From: an uncultured Desulfovibrio sp.
GTDB lineage: Bacteria > Desulfobacterota > Desulfovibrionia > Desulfovibrionales > Desulfovibrionaceae
Assembly: GCA_944324555.1 (NCBI GenBank)
Contig: CALUWU010000147.1
Span: 1 to 33,638, forward strand
Direction of reading: 5' to 3'
DNA length: 33,638 nucleotides
Shown here piece by piece: positions 1 to 6,633 of the stretch; the first letter of the stretch is position 1, and each line of letters starts with the position of its first letter. A model generated the notes under the pieces. The model searched no databases, was not told where the DNA came from, and was given only the letters and a program-made list of their open reading frames with translations. The position numbers were made by a program, and so were the translations under genes.

Positions 1-53
1 CGCGCATGTTCGCGGAAGGCCCCCTGCAATGCCAGAACGCCGATGAGCGCCAT
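1..53 (-). CDS. pdxT: PdxT, glutaminase subunit of PLP synthase (5' fragment, cut by window edge)
   Basis: Only the first 17 codons lie in the window. They read MALIGVLALQGAFREHA, the typical PdxT N-terminus (family consensus roughly KIGVLALQGAFxEH). PdxT is the class I glutamine amidotransferase that hydrolyses glutamine and channels ammonia to PdxS for pyridoxal 5'-phosphate synthesis. The ATG follows the pdxS TAG stop after two bases, so the pair is almost certainly co-transcribed and translationally coupled. The catalytic Cys-His-Glu triad lies outside the window and cannot be checked. Confidence 0.9.
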   Translation of the reverse strand, partial: MALIGVLALQGAFREHA

Positions 54-55
54 TT

Positions 56-937
56 CTACCAGCCCCGTTCCTGCATGCGTTCGGCAGCCGGAATGGTGGA
101 AATGTCGATGCCGACCATGGGCTCGCCCAGATCCTTGGAGATTTCGGCCAGCAGCTTGTAGTCATTGTAGTTGGTCACGGCCTGCACGATGGCCTTGGCG
201 CGCTTGGCGGGATCGCCGGACTTGAAGATGCCCGAGCCCACAAACACGCCGTCGCAGCCGAGCTGCATCATCATGGCGGCGTCGGCGGGGGTCGCAATGC
301 CGCCCGCGGCGAAGTTCACCACCGGCAGACGACCTTCCTTGCGCACCAGCATGCAGACTTCCAGCGGCGCACCGATTTCCTTGGCGTAGTTGGCCACTTC
401 GTCTTCGGGCAGGCAGCACAGGCGGCGGATGTCGTCCAGCACCTGACGGCAATGGCGCACGGCTTCGATGACGTTGCCGGTGCCGGGTTCGCCCTTGGTG
501 CGGATCATGGCCGCGCCTTCGGCAATGCGGCGCAGGGCTTCGCCCAGATTGCGGCAGCCGCACACGAAGGGCACCGTAAATTCGCGCTTATTGATGTGAT
601 ACTTGTCGTCGGCGGGCGTCAGCACTTCGCTTTCGTCAATGTAGTCCACGCCCATGGCTTCAAGAATGCGGGCTTCCACAAAGTGCCCGATGCGGGCCTT
701 GGCCATCACGGGGATGGTCACGGCCTTCATGATGCGTTCCACAATGGTAGGATCGGCCATGCGGGCCACGCCGCCGGCGGCACGGATGTCGGCGGGCACG
801 CGCTCCAGCGCCATGACGGCGCAAGCGCCCGCATCCTGGGCGATCTTCGCCTGTTCGGGCGTGGTCACGTCCATGATCACGCCGCCTTTCAACATTTCAG
901 CCAGACCGGTTTTCAGGCGAAGGGTGCCTTGTTCCAT
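56..937 (-). CDS. pdxS: PdxS, pyridoxal 5'-phosphate synthase lyase subunit
   Basis: A 293-residue protein of normal family length. PdxS builds PLP from ribose 5-phosphate, glyceraldehyde 3-phosphate and PdxT-derived ammonia in the DXP-independent pathway. It is a (beta/alpha)8 barrel that assembles as a dodecamer. Visible signatures include the two lysines that carry the imine intermediates: K80 in [11 protein letters not shown] and K148 in [11 protein letters not shown] (K81 and K149 in the Bacillus numbering). The start is set at MEQGTLRL because GGAGGT at 944-949 lies six bases upstream. An upstream in-frame ATG would add ten residues that are not family-like. pdxT follows after two bases. 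A good promoter lies at 1031-1059. Confidence 0.97.
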   Translation of the reverse strand: MEQGTLRLKTGLAEMLKGGVIMDVTTPEQAKIAQDAGACAVMALERVPADIRAAGGVARMADPTIVERIMKAVTIPVMAKARIGHFVEARILEAMGVDYIDESEVLTPADDKYHINKREFTVPFVCGCRNLGEALRRIAEGAAMIRTKGEPGTGNVIEAVRHCRQVLDDIRRLCCLPEDEVANYAKEIGAPLEVCMLVRKEGRLPVVNFAAGGIATPADAAMMMQLGCDGVFVGSGIFKSGDPAKRAKAIVQAVTNYNDYKLLAEISKDLGEPMVGIDISTIPAAERMQERGW

Positions 938-990
938 CGTATAACCTCCATGACACCGCAGCTGCACGGTATCGCTAAAGAACGTTGCCC

Positions 991-1022
991 GACACGCCCC
1001 GGAAATTCCCCCGGGGCGCGTC
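991..1022 (-). other. Hairpin in the predicted pdxST 5' leader
   Basis: Read on the minus strand, the arms GACGCGCCCCGG and CCGGGGCGTGTC form a 12-pair stem with one G-U wobble and an 8-base loop. It lies between the predicted promoter and the pdxS SD site. No U-tract follows, so it is not an obvious terminator. A role in mRNA stability or regulation is possible but unproven. Confidence 0.45.
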
Positions 1023-1030
1023 GCAGGCTG

Positions 1031-1059
1031 GTTATATGCAATTCCTGCGCCCCTGACAA
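1031..1059 (-). promoter_or_regulatory. Predicted sigma70 promoter of pdxST
   Basis: On the minus strand TTGTCA (1054-1059) is followed after exactly 17 bases by TATAAC (1031-1036). Both hexamers are close to consensus and stand out in GC-rich sequence. Transcription would begin near 1024, leaving a leader of about 87 nt before the pdxS ATG. Confidence 0.6.
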
Positions 1060-1116
1060 TCCCGGCAGGCCGGGCTTTGGCGGGGGAACGGGCGGCGCGG
1101 GCCTTAGCTCCTTTTC

Positions 1117-1372
1117 AGTTTGAAACACTGTGTCGCTGTCTCGCGTGCCTCTTTTTTCAAAGGCAACACGCTCCAGGGTCAGAACTCATTATCAAGAACT
1201 GTTCTTCTGTGGATTAATATACAAAAAATAAGACATAACTTTATGTTATGAAAACATCTGTCTTTGCCTGCCAGTATGCTGCGTGCGGGTTTTGGGGAAG
1301 ATGGGGGAGTTTGAGGGGGAAGGAACCCCTTTTTGTCGCAAGCAAAAGGGGTTCCTTCCCCCTCAAATAAAC
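1117..1372 (+). repeat. Mosaic intergenic repeat, copy A (fills most of the 938-1429 gap)
   Basis: The gap between pdxS and hypE holds no convincing gene. It carries modules shared with 7981-8266. In order these are: the start AGTTTGAAAC (1117), a shortened inner part ending in TTTTTTCAAAGGC and CGCTCCAGGG, the block CAGAACTCATTATCA (to 1194), an AT-rich core of about 60 bp, then AACATCTGTCTTT (1253-1265). These are followed by a 37-bp module beginning GCGGGTTTTGGGGA (1285-1321) and a long hairpin (1310-1367). The core near 1210-1258 is strikingly AT-rich against the GC-rich surroundings. Confidence 0.75.
1310..1367. terminator. Perfect 24-bp inverted repeat, possible terminator or processing site
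   Basis: Arms 1310-1333 and 1344-1367 are exactly complementary and enclose a 10-base loop. The arms contain TTTGAGGGGGAAGGAACCCC and its complement. It lies 62 bases beyond the hypE stop on the minus strand. A run of T occurs only inside the stem, so a classical U-tract after the stem is missing in both directions. Termination is therefore plausible but not clear-cut. Confidence 0.55.
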
Positions 1373-1429
1373 GAGGCAAAGGGGGTCTTTCGTCCTCAAG
1401 ATAAGCAAGCGCAAGGTTCGCGGCGCCGG

Positions 1430-2434
1430 TCAGCAGATTCTGGGAAGCTGGGCGCCCTCAAGCATGCCGAGCAGACGCCGGCCGCCGATGGCGGTGGTCA
1501 GGCGAACCTGGGGCGCGCCTTCCTCCACGCGGCCGATAATGGCGGCTTCCCGTCCGAAGGGGCTTTCCCGCATGGCGGCAAGGGCCGCTTCGGCGGCGCT
1601 TTCGGGCAGGATGCAGATGCATTTGCCTTCGTTGGCAAGATAGAGCGGATCAAGACCGAGGAAGGAGCAGCCGCTGCGCACGGATTCGTGTATGGGAATG
1701 GCGTTTTCCTCGATCTCGATGCCGACGCCCGACTGCTGCGCGATTTCGTTGAGCGTGGTCGCCAGCCCGCCGCGCGTGGGATCGCGCAGGACGTGGATTT
1801 CTCCGGCCGCGTTCAGGATGCGCCCCACCATGTCGTTGAGCGGCGCGGAATCGGACTGCACGTCGGAAAGGAAGGAAAGCCCCTCTCGCTGCGCCATGAC
1901 GGTCAGACCGTGATCGCCCAGGGCGCCGCTGACAAGCACGACGTCGCCGGGGCGGGCGTTGCTCCCGGAGGGGACGGGATCCGCCACGATTTCGCCTATG
2001 CCGGTCGTATTGATGAACATGCGGTCGCATGCGCCGCGCTGTACGACCTTGGTGTCGCCGGTCACGATCCGCACGTCGGCGGCGCGCGCGGCTTCGGCCA
2101 TGTCCCGGACGACGCGTTCCAGCGTTTCCAGGGGCAGACCTTCTTCAATGATGAAGGCGCAGCTCAGAAAGCGGGGACGCGCGCCGAGCATGGAGACGTC
2201 GTTGACCGTGCCGTGGACGGCCAGCGTGCCGATGCTGCCGCCGGGGAAAAAGAGCGGCGTGACGGTATAGGAGTCCGTACTCATGGCCAGCCGGCCGGCG
2301 CCCAGGGGCAGCAGGGCCGCGTCGTCCATGCGATCCAGATAGGGATTGGAAAAATGGCGTTGAAAGCAATCGGCGATGAGGCGCTGCGACGCGCGGCCGC
2401 CGCTGCCGGCGTCCAGCAGGATACATTCTTCCAT
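1430..2434 (-). CDS. hypE: HypE, carbamoyl dehydratase for NiFe-hydrogenase cyanide ligand synthesis
   Basis: A 334-residue protein of normal family length. HypE receives a carbamoyl group from HypF on its C-terminal cysteine and dehydrates it with ATP to thiocyanate, which supplies the CN ligands of the NiFe site. The C-terminus ends exactly in PRIC, the family hallmark whose last Cys carries the group. The N-terminus (LLDAGSGGRASQRLI) and the central GDHGLTVMAQREGL fit the PurM/AIR-synthase-like fold. The start ATG follows AGGA at 2444-2447 with nine bases of spacing. hypD lies 40 bp upstream on the same strand, so the order is hypD-hypE. hypA, B, C and F and the hydrogenase itself are not in the window. 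Confidence 0.97.
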   Translation of the reverse strand: MEECILLDAGSGGRASQRLIADCFQRHFSNPYLDRMDDAALLPLGAGRLAMSTDSYTVTPLFFPGGSIGTLAVHGTVNDVSMLGARPRFLSCAFIIEEGLPLETLERVVRDMAEAARAADVRIVTGDTKVVQRGACDRMFINTTGIGEIVADPVPSGSNARPGDVVLVSGALGDHGLTVMAQREGLSFLSDVQSDSAPLNDMVGRILNAAGEIHVLRDPTRGGLATTLNEIAQQSGVGIEIEENAIPIHESVRSGCSFLGLDPLYLANEGKCICILPESAAEAALAAMRESPFGREAAIIGRVEEGAPQVRLTTAIGGRRLLGMLEGAQLPRIC

Positions 2435-2474
2435 AAGCTGTTTTCCTGAAAGTAGTGCTTTAAGTTATGAGGCG

Positions 2475-3605
2475 TCACGCACGAAGGGCGTACTTGAAAT
2501 AGGCGGCGCAGCTGCCTTCTGTGGAAACCATGCAGGGGCCGACGGGGCTGGCCGGCGTGCAGGCCTTGCCGAAGAGGGGGCATTGCGGCGGCGCGAGGCG
2601 CCCGCGCAGCACGTCGCCGCAGCGACAGCCCGGCAGGGGCGGGACTTCGGGCAGAGAGACGTTCAGACGCAGGGCGGCGTCCCGGCGGGAGAAGGCCGGG
2701 CGCAGGGCGAGACCGCTGCGGGGAATGCGGCCGATGCCGCGCCAGAGCGCGTCGGCCGGCATGAAATATTCCTCCAGCAGGGCGCGGGCGCGGGGGTTGC
2801 CGGCGTCGCCGACGGCGCGGGGGTAGGCGTTGACCACGGCGGGCGCGCCGTCGCGCAGCTGTTCGGCCATGACGCAGAGGGCAAGAAGGATATCCGCCGG
2901 TTCAAAACCGCCCACGACGGCCGGAACGCGGTATTCCGCCGGGAGAAAGGCGTAGGGCTCCAGTCCGAGGATGGTGGACACATGCCCGGGGAGGAGAAAG
3001 GCGTCGATGCCGCAGGGAGAGGCGCTTTCGTCGCTCCTGCTTTCGTCCAGAAGGGCGCGCAGGGCCGGGGGGACGAGCTTGTGGAGCGAGAAAATGCAGA
3101 AATTGTCGAGCTTGCGCTGATCCGCGAGCATCAGGGTTGCTGCCACGGTGGGCGCGGTGGTCTCAAAGCCTATGGCAAGAAAGACGACCGTGTCGGAGGG
3201 ATTGGCGGCGGCCAGGGCGAGGGCGTCGAGAGGCGAATAGACGATTTCGATGCGCGCGCCCTGCGCCTGCGCGTGCTTGAGGGAACGCCCGCCGGGGCCG
3301 GGCACGCGCAGCAGGTCGCCAAAGGTGGCCAGAATGACGCCGTCGCGGCCGGCCATGTCGAGAAAGGCCGCCACTTCGGCGTCATGCGTTACGCAGACGG
3401 GGCAGCCCGGGCCGGAAAGGTGTTCCACGCCTTCGGGCAGGAGAGAGCGCAGACCGCTGCGGAAGATGGAAACGGTATGCGTGCCGCAAACTTCCATGAA
3501 GCGCATACGTCCGCCGGGAATGCCGGCCAGCGCCTGTTCCAGCCGCGCCAGCAGACGACGGCAAAGGGCGGGATCGGCGAAGCCCGCAAAGGGATTTTGA
3601 TTCAT
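2475..3605 (-). CDS. hypD: HypD, hydrogenase maturation Fe-S scaffold protein
   Basis: A 376-residue protein. HypD works with HypC to assemble the Fe(CN)2CO unit and carries a 4Fe-4S cluster. Visible signatures are FMEVCGTHT, LSGPGCPVCVT, GFETTAP, a HLGF-like LPGHVSTILG, and the cysteine-rich end GCRCGDVLRG...CPLFGKACTP...PVGPCMVSTEGSC. The frame stays open 80 codons further upstream, but that extension reads through an intergenic repeat and is not HypD-like. The start is the ATG at 3603-3605 (MNQNPFAGF): GAGG at 3612-3615 lies six bases from it but directly abuts the other candidate ATG at 3609-3611. hypE follows after 40 bp. Confidence 0.96.
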   Translation of the reverse strand: MNQNPFAGFADPALCRRLLARLEQALAGIPGGRMRFMEVCGTHTVSIFRSGLRSLLPEGVEHLSGPGCPVCVTHDAEVAAFLDMAGRDGVILATFGDLLRVPGPGGRSLKHAQAQGARIEIVYSPLDALALAAANPSDTVVFLAIGFETTAPTVAATLMLADQRKLDNFCIFSLHKLVPPALRALLDESRSDESASPCGIDAFLLPGHVSTILGLEPYAFLPAEYRVPAVVGGFEPADILLALCVMAEQLRDGAPAVVNAYPRAVGDAGNPRARALLEEYFMPADALWRGIGRIPRSGLALRPAFSRRDAALRLNVSLPEVPPLPGCRCGDVLRGRLAPPQCPLFGKACTPASPVGPCMVSTEGSCAAYFKYALRA

Positions 3606-3716
3606 GGACATCCTCGACCGAACGTTGCCGGGGGCGGCGGCGTCGATGCTTTTTTCTGAAGTGAAGGGCGGGGAAGAAGGCGCCTTCCGAGGAAGGGACG
3701 CCCTCTTCCCCCTGGA

Positions 3717-3850
3717 GCGTTTCACCTTTGAAAAAGGTGAAACGCGAGGCGGCGGGACAGCGCCGCCCGGCCAGAAGCGAGCGGAAAAACCGCGCTTTTT
3801 CCGCGAAACGACAGGCCGTATGGTTGGAAACGCGCAGCGTTTCAAACTGG
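3717..3850 (-). repeat. Mosaic intergenic repeat, copy D (between argC and hypD)
   Basis: A string of hairpins: a 13-bp perfect stem with loop GAA (3717-3745), a GC-rich pair around GGCGGCG/CGCCGCC, GCGGAAAAA/TTTTTCCGC (3781-3804), and GAAACGC/GCGTTTC (3827-3843). The last 41 bases, read on the minus strand, match 7981-8021 with about one mismatch. The whole layout recurs at 22161-22282. The element spans the argC-hypD gap, downstream of argC and upstream of hypD on the minus strand. Read as protein it gives the spurious MKRCAFPTIRPVV extension in front of hypD. Confidence 0.8.
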
Positions 3851-3885
3851 AATTGCTCTGGAAGAGACGTTTCCTTGAACGGGCG

Positions 3886-4944
3886 TTACGGCATCAGCGG
3901 CGCGGATTCAAGACCTGTTTCCACAGGCAGCCCGCACATGAGGTTAGCGTTGGCCAGAGCCTGACCGGAGGCGCCGCGGCAGAGATTGTCAATGACCGAG
4001 ACGATGATCAGGCGGCGGGTGCGGGGATCGACGACAAGACCTATGTCGCAGAACATGGAACCGCGCACATGGCGGGTTTCGGGCAGCTTGCCCTTGGGCA
4101 GCACGCGGACCCAGCGGCTGTCGCCCCAGGTTTCCCTGTAGGCGTCGTGAACCTGATCCAGCGTGACGTCGGGGGAAAGCAGGCGGGTGTAGATGGTGGC
4201 GAGAATGCCCCGGTTCATGGGCGTCAGATGCGGGTTGAAGGACAGGGTGACATCCTTGCCCGCCACCAGGGAAACCTCCTGCTCGATTTCCGGCGTATGG
4301 CGATGCTTGCCCAGCCCGTAGGCGCGGAAGGTGTCGCTGACCTCGCAGTAGAGGGAGGGGACGACGGCCTTGCGGCCCGCGCCGGTCGTGCCGGACTTGG
4401 CGTCGATGACGATGCCGTCGGTTTCGATGAGACCGTGCTTGAGCGCCGGATAGAGGCCGAGAATGGAAGCGGAGGGGTAGCAGCCGGGGTTGGCCACGAG
4501 CGAGGCCCGGGAAGCCTCGGCCGCGTAGAGTTCCGGCAGTCCGTAAACGGCCCGGTGCAGCAGATGCTTGCGCGTATGGGGGACATACCAGTCTTCATAG
4601 ACGTCGGCGTCGCGCAGGCGGAAGTCCGCGGACAGATCCACGACCTTTGTTCCCGCTTCCAGCAGCTCGGCGGCCATTTCCATGGCCTTGCCGTGAGGGA
4701 CGGCAAGGAAGACGAGATCGCAGTCCTGGGCGGCGGTGCGGGCGTTGAATTCGCTGATGACGACGTCGGCCCCGGGGAGCTTTTCAAGGAAGGGGTAGAA
4801 ATCCCCGAGACGGCGTCCCGCTTCCGCGCGGGAGCAGGCTACGGCAAGGCGCATACGGGGATGCGCGGCAAGCAGGCGCGCCAGTTCCATGCCCGTGTAA
4901 CCGGTGACGCCCACAAGGCCTACATTGATGGTGCGTTCTTCCAT
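3886..4944 (-). CDS. argC: ArgC, N-acetyl-gamma-glutamyl-phosphate reductase
   Basis: A 352-residue protein of normal family length. ArgC reduces N-acetylglutamyl phosphate to the semialdehyde with NADPH, the third step of arginine biosynthesis, in the cytoplasm. The N-terminal nucleotide-binding loop is GLVGVTGYTGMEL (9-21). The catalytic cysteine is C155 in ANPGCYPSAS. The motifs SGTTGAGRKA and HRHTPEIEQE are also typical. An AGGAAAAG SD precedes the ATG. The gene lies 15 bp after the DUF1844 gene, which in turn follows an aminotransferase, so the three probably form one transcript. No other arg gene is in the window. Confidence 0.97.
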   Translation of the reverse strand: MEERTINVGLVGVTGYTGMELARLLAAHPRMRLAVACSRAEAGRRLGDFYPFLEKLPGADVVISEFNARTAAQDCDLVFLAVPHGKAMEMAAELLEAGTKVVDLSADFRLRDADVYEDWYVPHTRKHLLHRAVYGLPELYAAEASRASLVANPGCYPSASILGLYPALKHGLIETDGIVIDAKSGTTGAGRKAVVPSLYCEVSDTFRAYGLGKHRHTPEIEQEVSLVAGKDVTLSFNPHLTPMNRGILATIYTRLLSPDVTLDQVHDAYRETWGDSRWVRVLPKGKLPETRHVRGSMFCDIGLVVDPRTRRLIIVSVIDNLCRGASGQALANANLMCGLPVETGLESAPLMP

Positions 4945-4959
4945 GCTGTCTTTTCCTGT

Positions 4960-5253
4960 CTATTTCTGTTTGCAGCAATCGTTATTGCCGCAGCGGATAA
5001 CGTATTTCATGCGGAGTTCGTACAGGATGCTGTCGAGGAGCTGGCTTTCCTGACGATCAAGATTATTGGCCGTCTTGCGGCGCAGCATTTCTAGGATGTC
5101 GATGCTGTGGCGCGCCATGCAGGGGTCCGTTTCGGTGGCCCCGGTCTCGGGGTTGGGAACTTCTCCCAGCTGCACCAGCGCGGACGAGGCCAGCGAGATG
5201 ATGAAGGTCGAGAAGGTTACTTCCGGCATGCCGGGGAGCGGCGTCTGGCTCAT
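4960..5253 (-). CDS. DUF1844 family small protein
   Basis: A 97-residue protein matching the DUF1844 pattern. The core is VTFSTFIISLASSALVQLGEVPNPETG, then a segment for paired helices (ARHSIDILEMLRRKTANNL...LLDSILYELRMKYV). These small proteins are common in Deltaproteobacteria and have no established function. There is no signal peptide or clear membrane segment. The C-terminus CGNNDCCKQK has three cysteines and could bind metal, which is speculation. The gene sits 22 bp after the aminotransferase and 15 bp before argC, which suggests co-expression rather than a specific role in arginine synthesis. Confidence 0.85.
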   Translation of the reverse strand: MSQTPLPGMPEVTFSTFIISLASSALVQLGEVPNPETGATETDPCMARHSIDILEMLRRKTANNLDRQESQLLDSILYELRMKYVIRCGNNDCCKQK

Positions 5254-5275
5254 GACTGGATCTCCCGCGGCTGCT

Positions 5276-6460
5276 CTAGGCGTGCGTCAGGGGCAGGGGA
5301 GCGCCCGGCGCGACGGCAAGGGCGGCGTGATAGGCGGCCAGACCCTGTTCGAGATAGTCGCGGGAGCCGATGTGTCCGCCCGCTTCCTGAATCGAGGCGG
5401 CCAGGGCATGGAGACCGGCCATCACGTCCGCCCAGTCAACCCAGCCCATGTGCCCGATGCGGACAATGCGGCCCTTGAGATGATCCTGACCGCCCGCCAT
5501 GTAGACGCCGTGACGTTCGGCGGCAAGGCGCACCACTTCGACGCCGTCCACGCCGGCGGGCAGGAGAACGCTTGTGATGCCCCAGGCGAAATTCTTCGGG
5601 GCGAACAGCTCAAGTCCGAGCGCCGTCGCGCTTGTTCTGGTCATCATGGTGAGCGCCCACTGCTTGCGGTAAACGGCGTCGAGCCCGTTTTCAAGCAGGA
5701 TGCTCAGGCTTTCCTGAAGGCCGACAATGAGGCCGACGGGCGAGGTGAACAGGGTCTGACCCTTTTCCAGATTGGCGCGTTCCTTGGGAAGGTTGAAATA
5801 GAAGCAGCCGGACGGCGTGTTTTCCGCCCTGGTCCAGGCGCGCGGGGAGAGGGCCAGCAGCGCCAGCCCGGGCGGCAGCATGAGGCCCTTCTGGGAGCCG
5901 GTCAGCAGACAGTCGATGCCCCAGGCATCCATGGGACAGGGGGAAAGGCTCACGCCGGAAATGCCGTCCACGACAAGCAGAACGTCGCGGGAGCGCGTCA
6001 GGGCGGCCAGCGCCTCGACGGGATGCAGCACGCCCGTGGACGTTTCGGAAAGCTGCACCAGAACGCCCTTGATGGAAGGATCGGCGTCCAGCGCCCGGCG
6101 CACGTCTTCGGGCGCGACGGCCTGCCCCCAGGGAACTTCGATGGAAACGACCGTCAGTCCCCGCTGTTCGGCAATGCCGCGCCAGCGCTGGCCGAACTTG
6201 CCGCCCTCGACGACGAGGACCTTTTCGCCGGGAGCAAAGAGGCTGTGCGCGGCGGCCGTCATGGCGCCCGTTCCCGAGCAGGACAGCGGCAGTACGGGCC
6301 CCTCCGTGCCGAAGAGAACGCGCAGTTGTTCCTGTACGCGCCGCATGACGGCCTTGAATTCGCTTTTGCGGTGGTGAATCATGTCGCGGGCGAGCGCCAG
6401 ACGCACTCGTTCCGGCAGGGGAGTGGGGCCGGGGGTAAGCAGACGGACTTTGTTGAGCAT
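5276..6460 (-). CDS. Class V aminotransferase, alanine/serine-glyoxylate aminotransferase type
   Basis: A 394-residue PLP enzyme. The start MLNKVRLLTPGPTPLPERV and the HHRKSEF motif are typical of the alanine-glyoxylate / serine-pyruvate aminotransferase group. PLP would attach to K191 in LLTGSQKGLMLPPGL, with the Asp in VVDGISGV (near 165) contacting the pyridine nitrogen. The substrate cannot be fixed from sequence; serine, alanine, glyoxylate and phosphoserine are all possible. AAGGAT at 6469-6474 gives a good SD with 8-base spacing. A strong promoter is predicted at 6551-6579. DUF1844 and argC follow closely, so this is probably the first gene of the unit. Confidence 0.9.
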   Translation of the reverse strand: MLNKVRLLTPGPTPLPERVRLALARDMIHHRKSEFKAVMRRVQEQLRVLFGTEGPVLPLSCSGTGAMTAAAHSLFAPGEKVLVVEGGKFGQRWRGIAEQRGLTVVSIEVPWGQAVAPEDVRRALDADPSIKGVLVQLSETSTGVLHPVEALAALTRSRDVLLVVDGISGVSLSPCPMDAWGIDCLLTGSQKGLMLPPGLALLALSPRAWTRAENTPSGCFYFNLPKERANLEKGQTLFTSPVGLIVGLQESLSILLENGLDAVYRKQWALTMMTRTSATALGLELFAPKNFAWGITSVLLPAGVDGVEVVRLAAERHGVYMAGGQDHLKGRIVRIGHMGWVDWADVMAGLHALAASIQEAGGHIGSRDYLEQGLAAYHAALAVAPGAPLPLTHA

Positions 6461-6489
6461 GGGGAACTATCCTTGCGATAAACAGGAAA

Positions 6490-6541
6490 GGGGCGGTGCC
6501 GCCCCGGGGTTTCGGGCGGCGCGGCGTATCCGTGCCGCCCG
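6490..6541 (-). terminator. Two adjacent GC hairpins in the leader of the aminotransferase unit
   Basis: Reading the minus strand, an 8-bp stem CGGGCGGC/GCCGCCCG with an inner CGG/CCG pairing (6513-6541) is followed by GGGGCGGCACCGCCCC (6490-6505) and then TTTCCTG. They lie between the predicted promoter and the aminotransferase start. They could end rlmI readthrough transcripts or attenuate the downstream unit. The U-tract is short. Confidence 0.45.
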
Positions 6542-6550
6542 TATGCCAGC

Positions 6551-6579
6551 AGCATATTTTTCTCGGGCCTAATCGTCAA
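6551..6579 (-). promoter_or_regulatory. Predicted sigma70 promoter of the aminotransferase-DUF1844-argC unit
   Basis: On the minus strand TTGACG (6574-6579) is followed after exactly 17 bases by TATGCT (6551-6556), with an AAAAA run just before the -10. It lies between the rlmI stop and the aminotransferase start. Confidence 0.65.
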
Positions 6580-6633
6580 CAGCGGGGGGGCGTTCCTCCG
6601 GGCGCCGTTCGCGCCTTTGCGCCCGGCGTCGCG

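Noticed and set aside
1117..1372. CRISPR-like or tRNA-like structure in the long gaps
   Set aside because: Repeats are not regularly spaced and differ in order and orientation. No cloverleaf or CCA end was found.
1430..3605. A complete hydrogenase maturation island
   Set aside because: Only hypD and hypE are present. hypA, B, C and F and hydrogenase structural genes are absent from the window.
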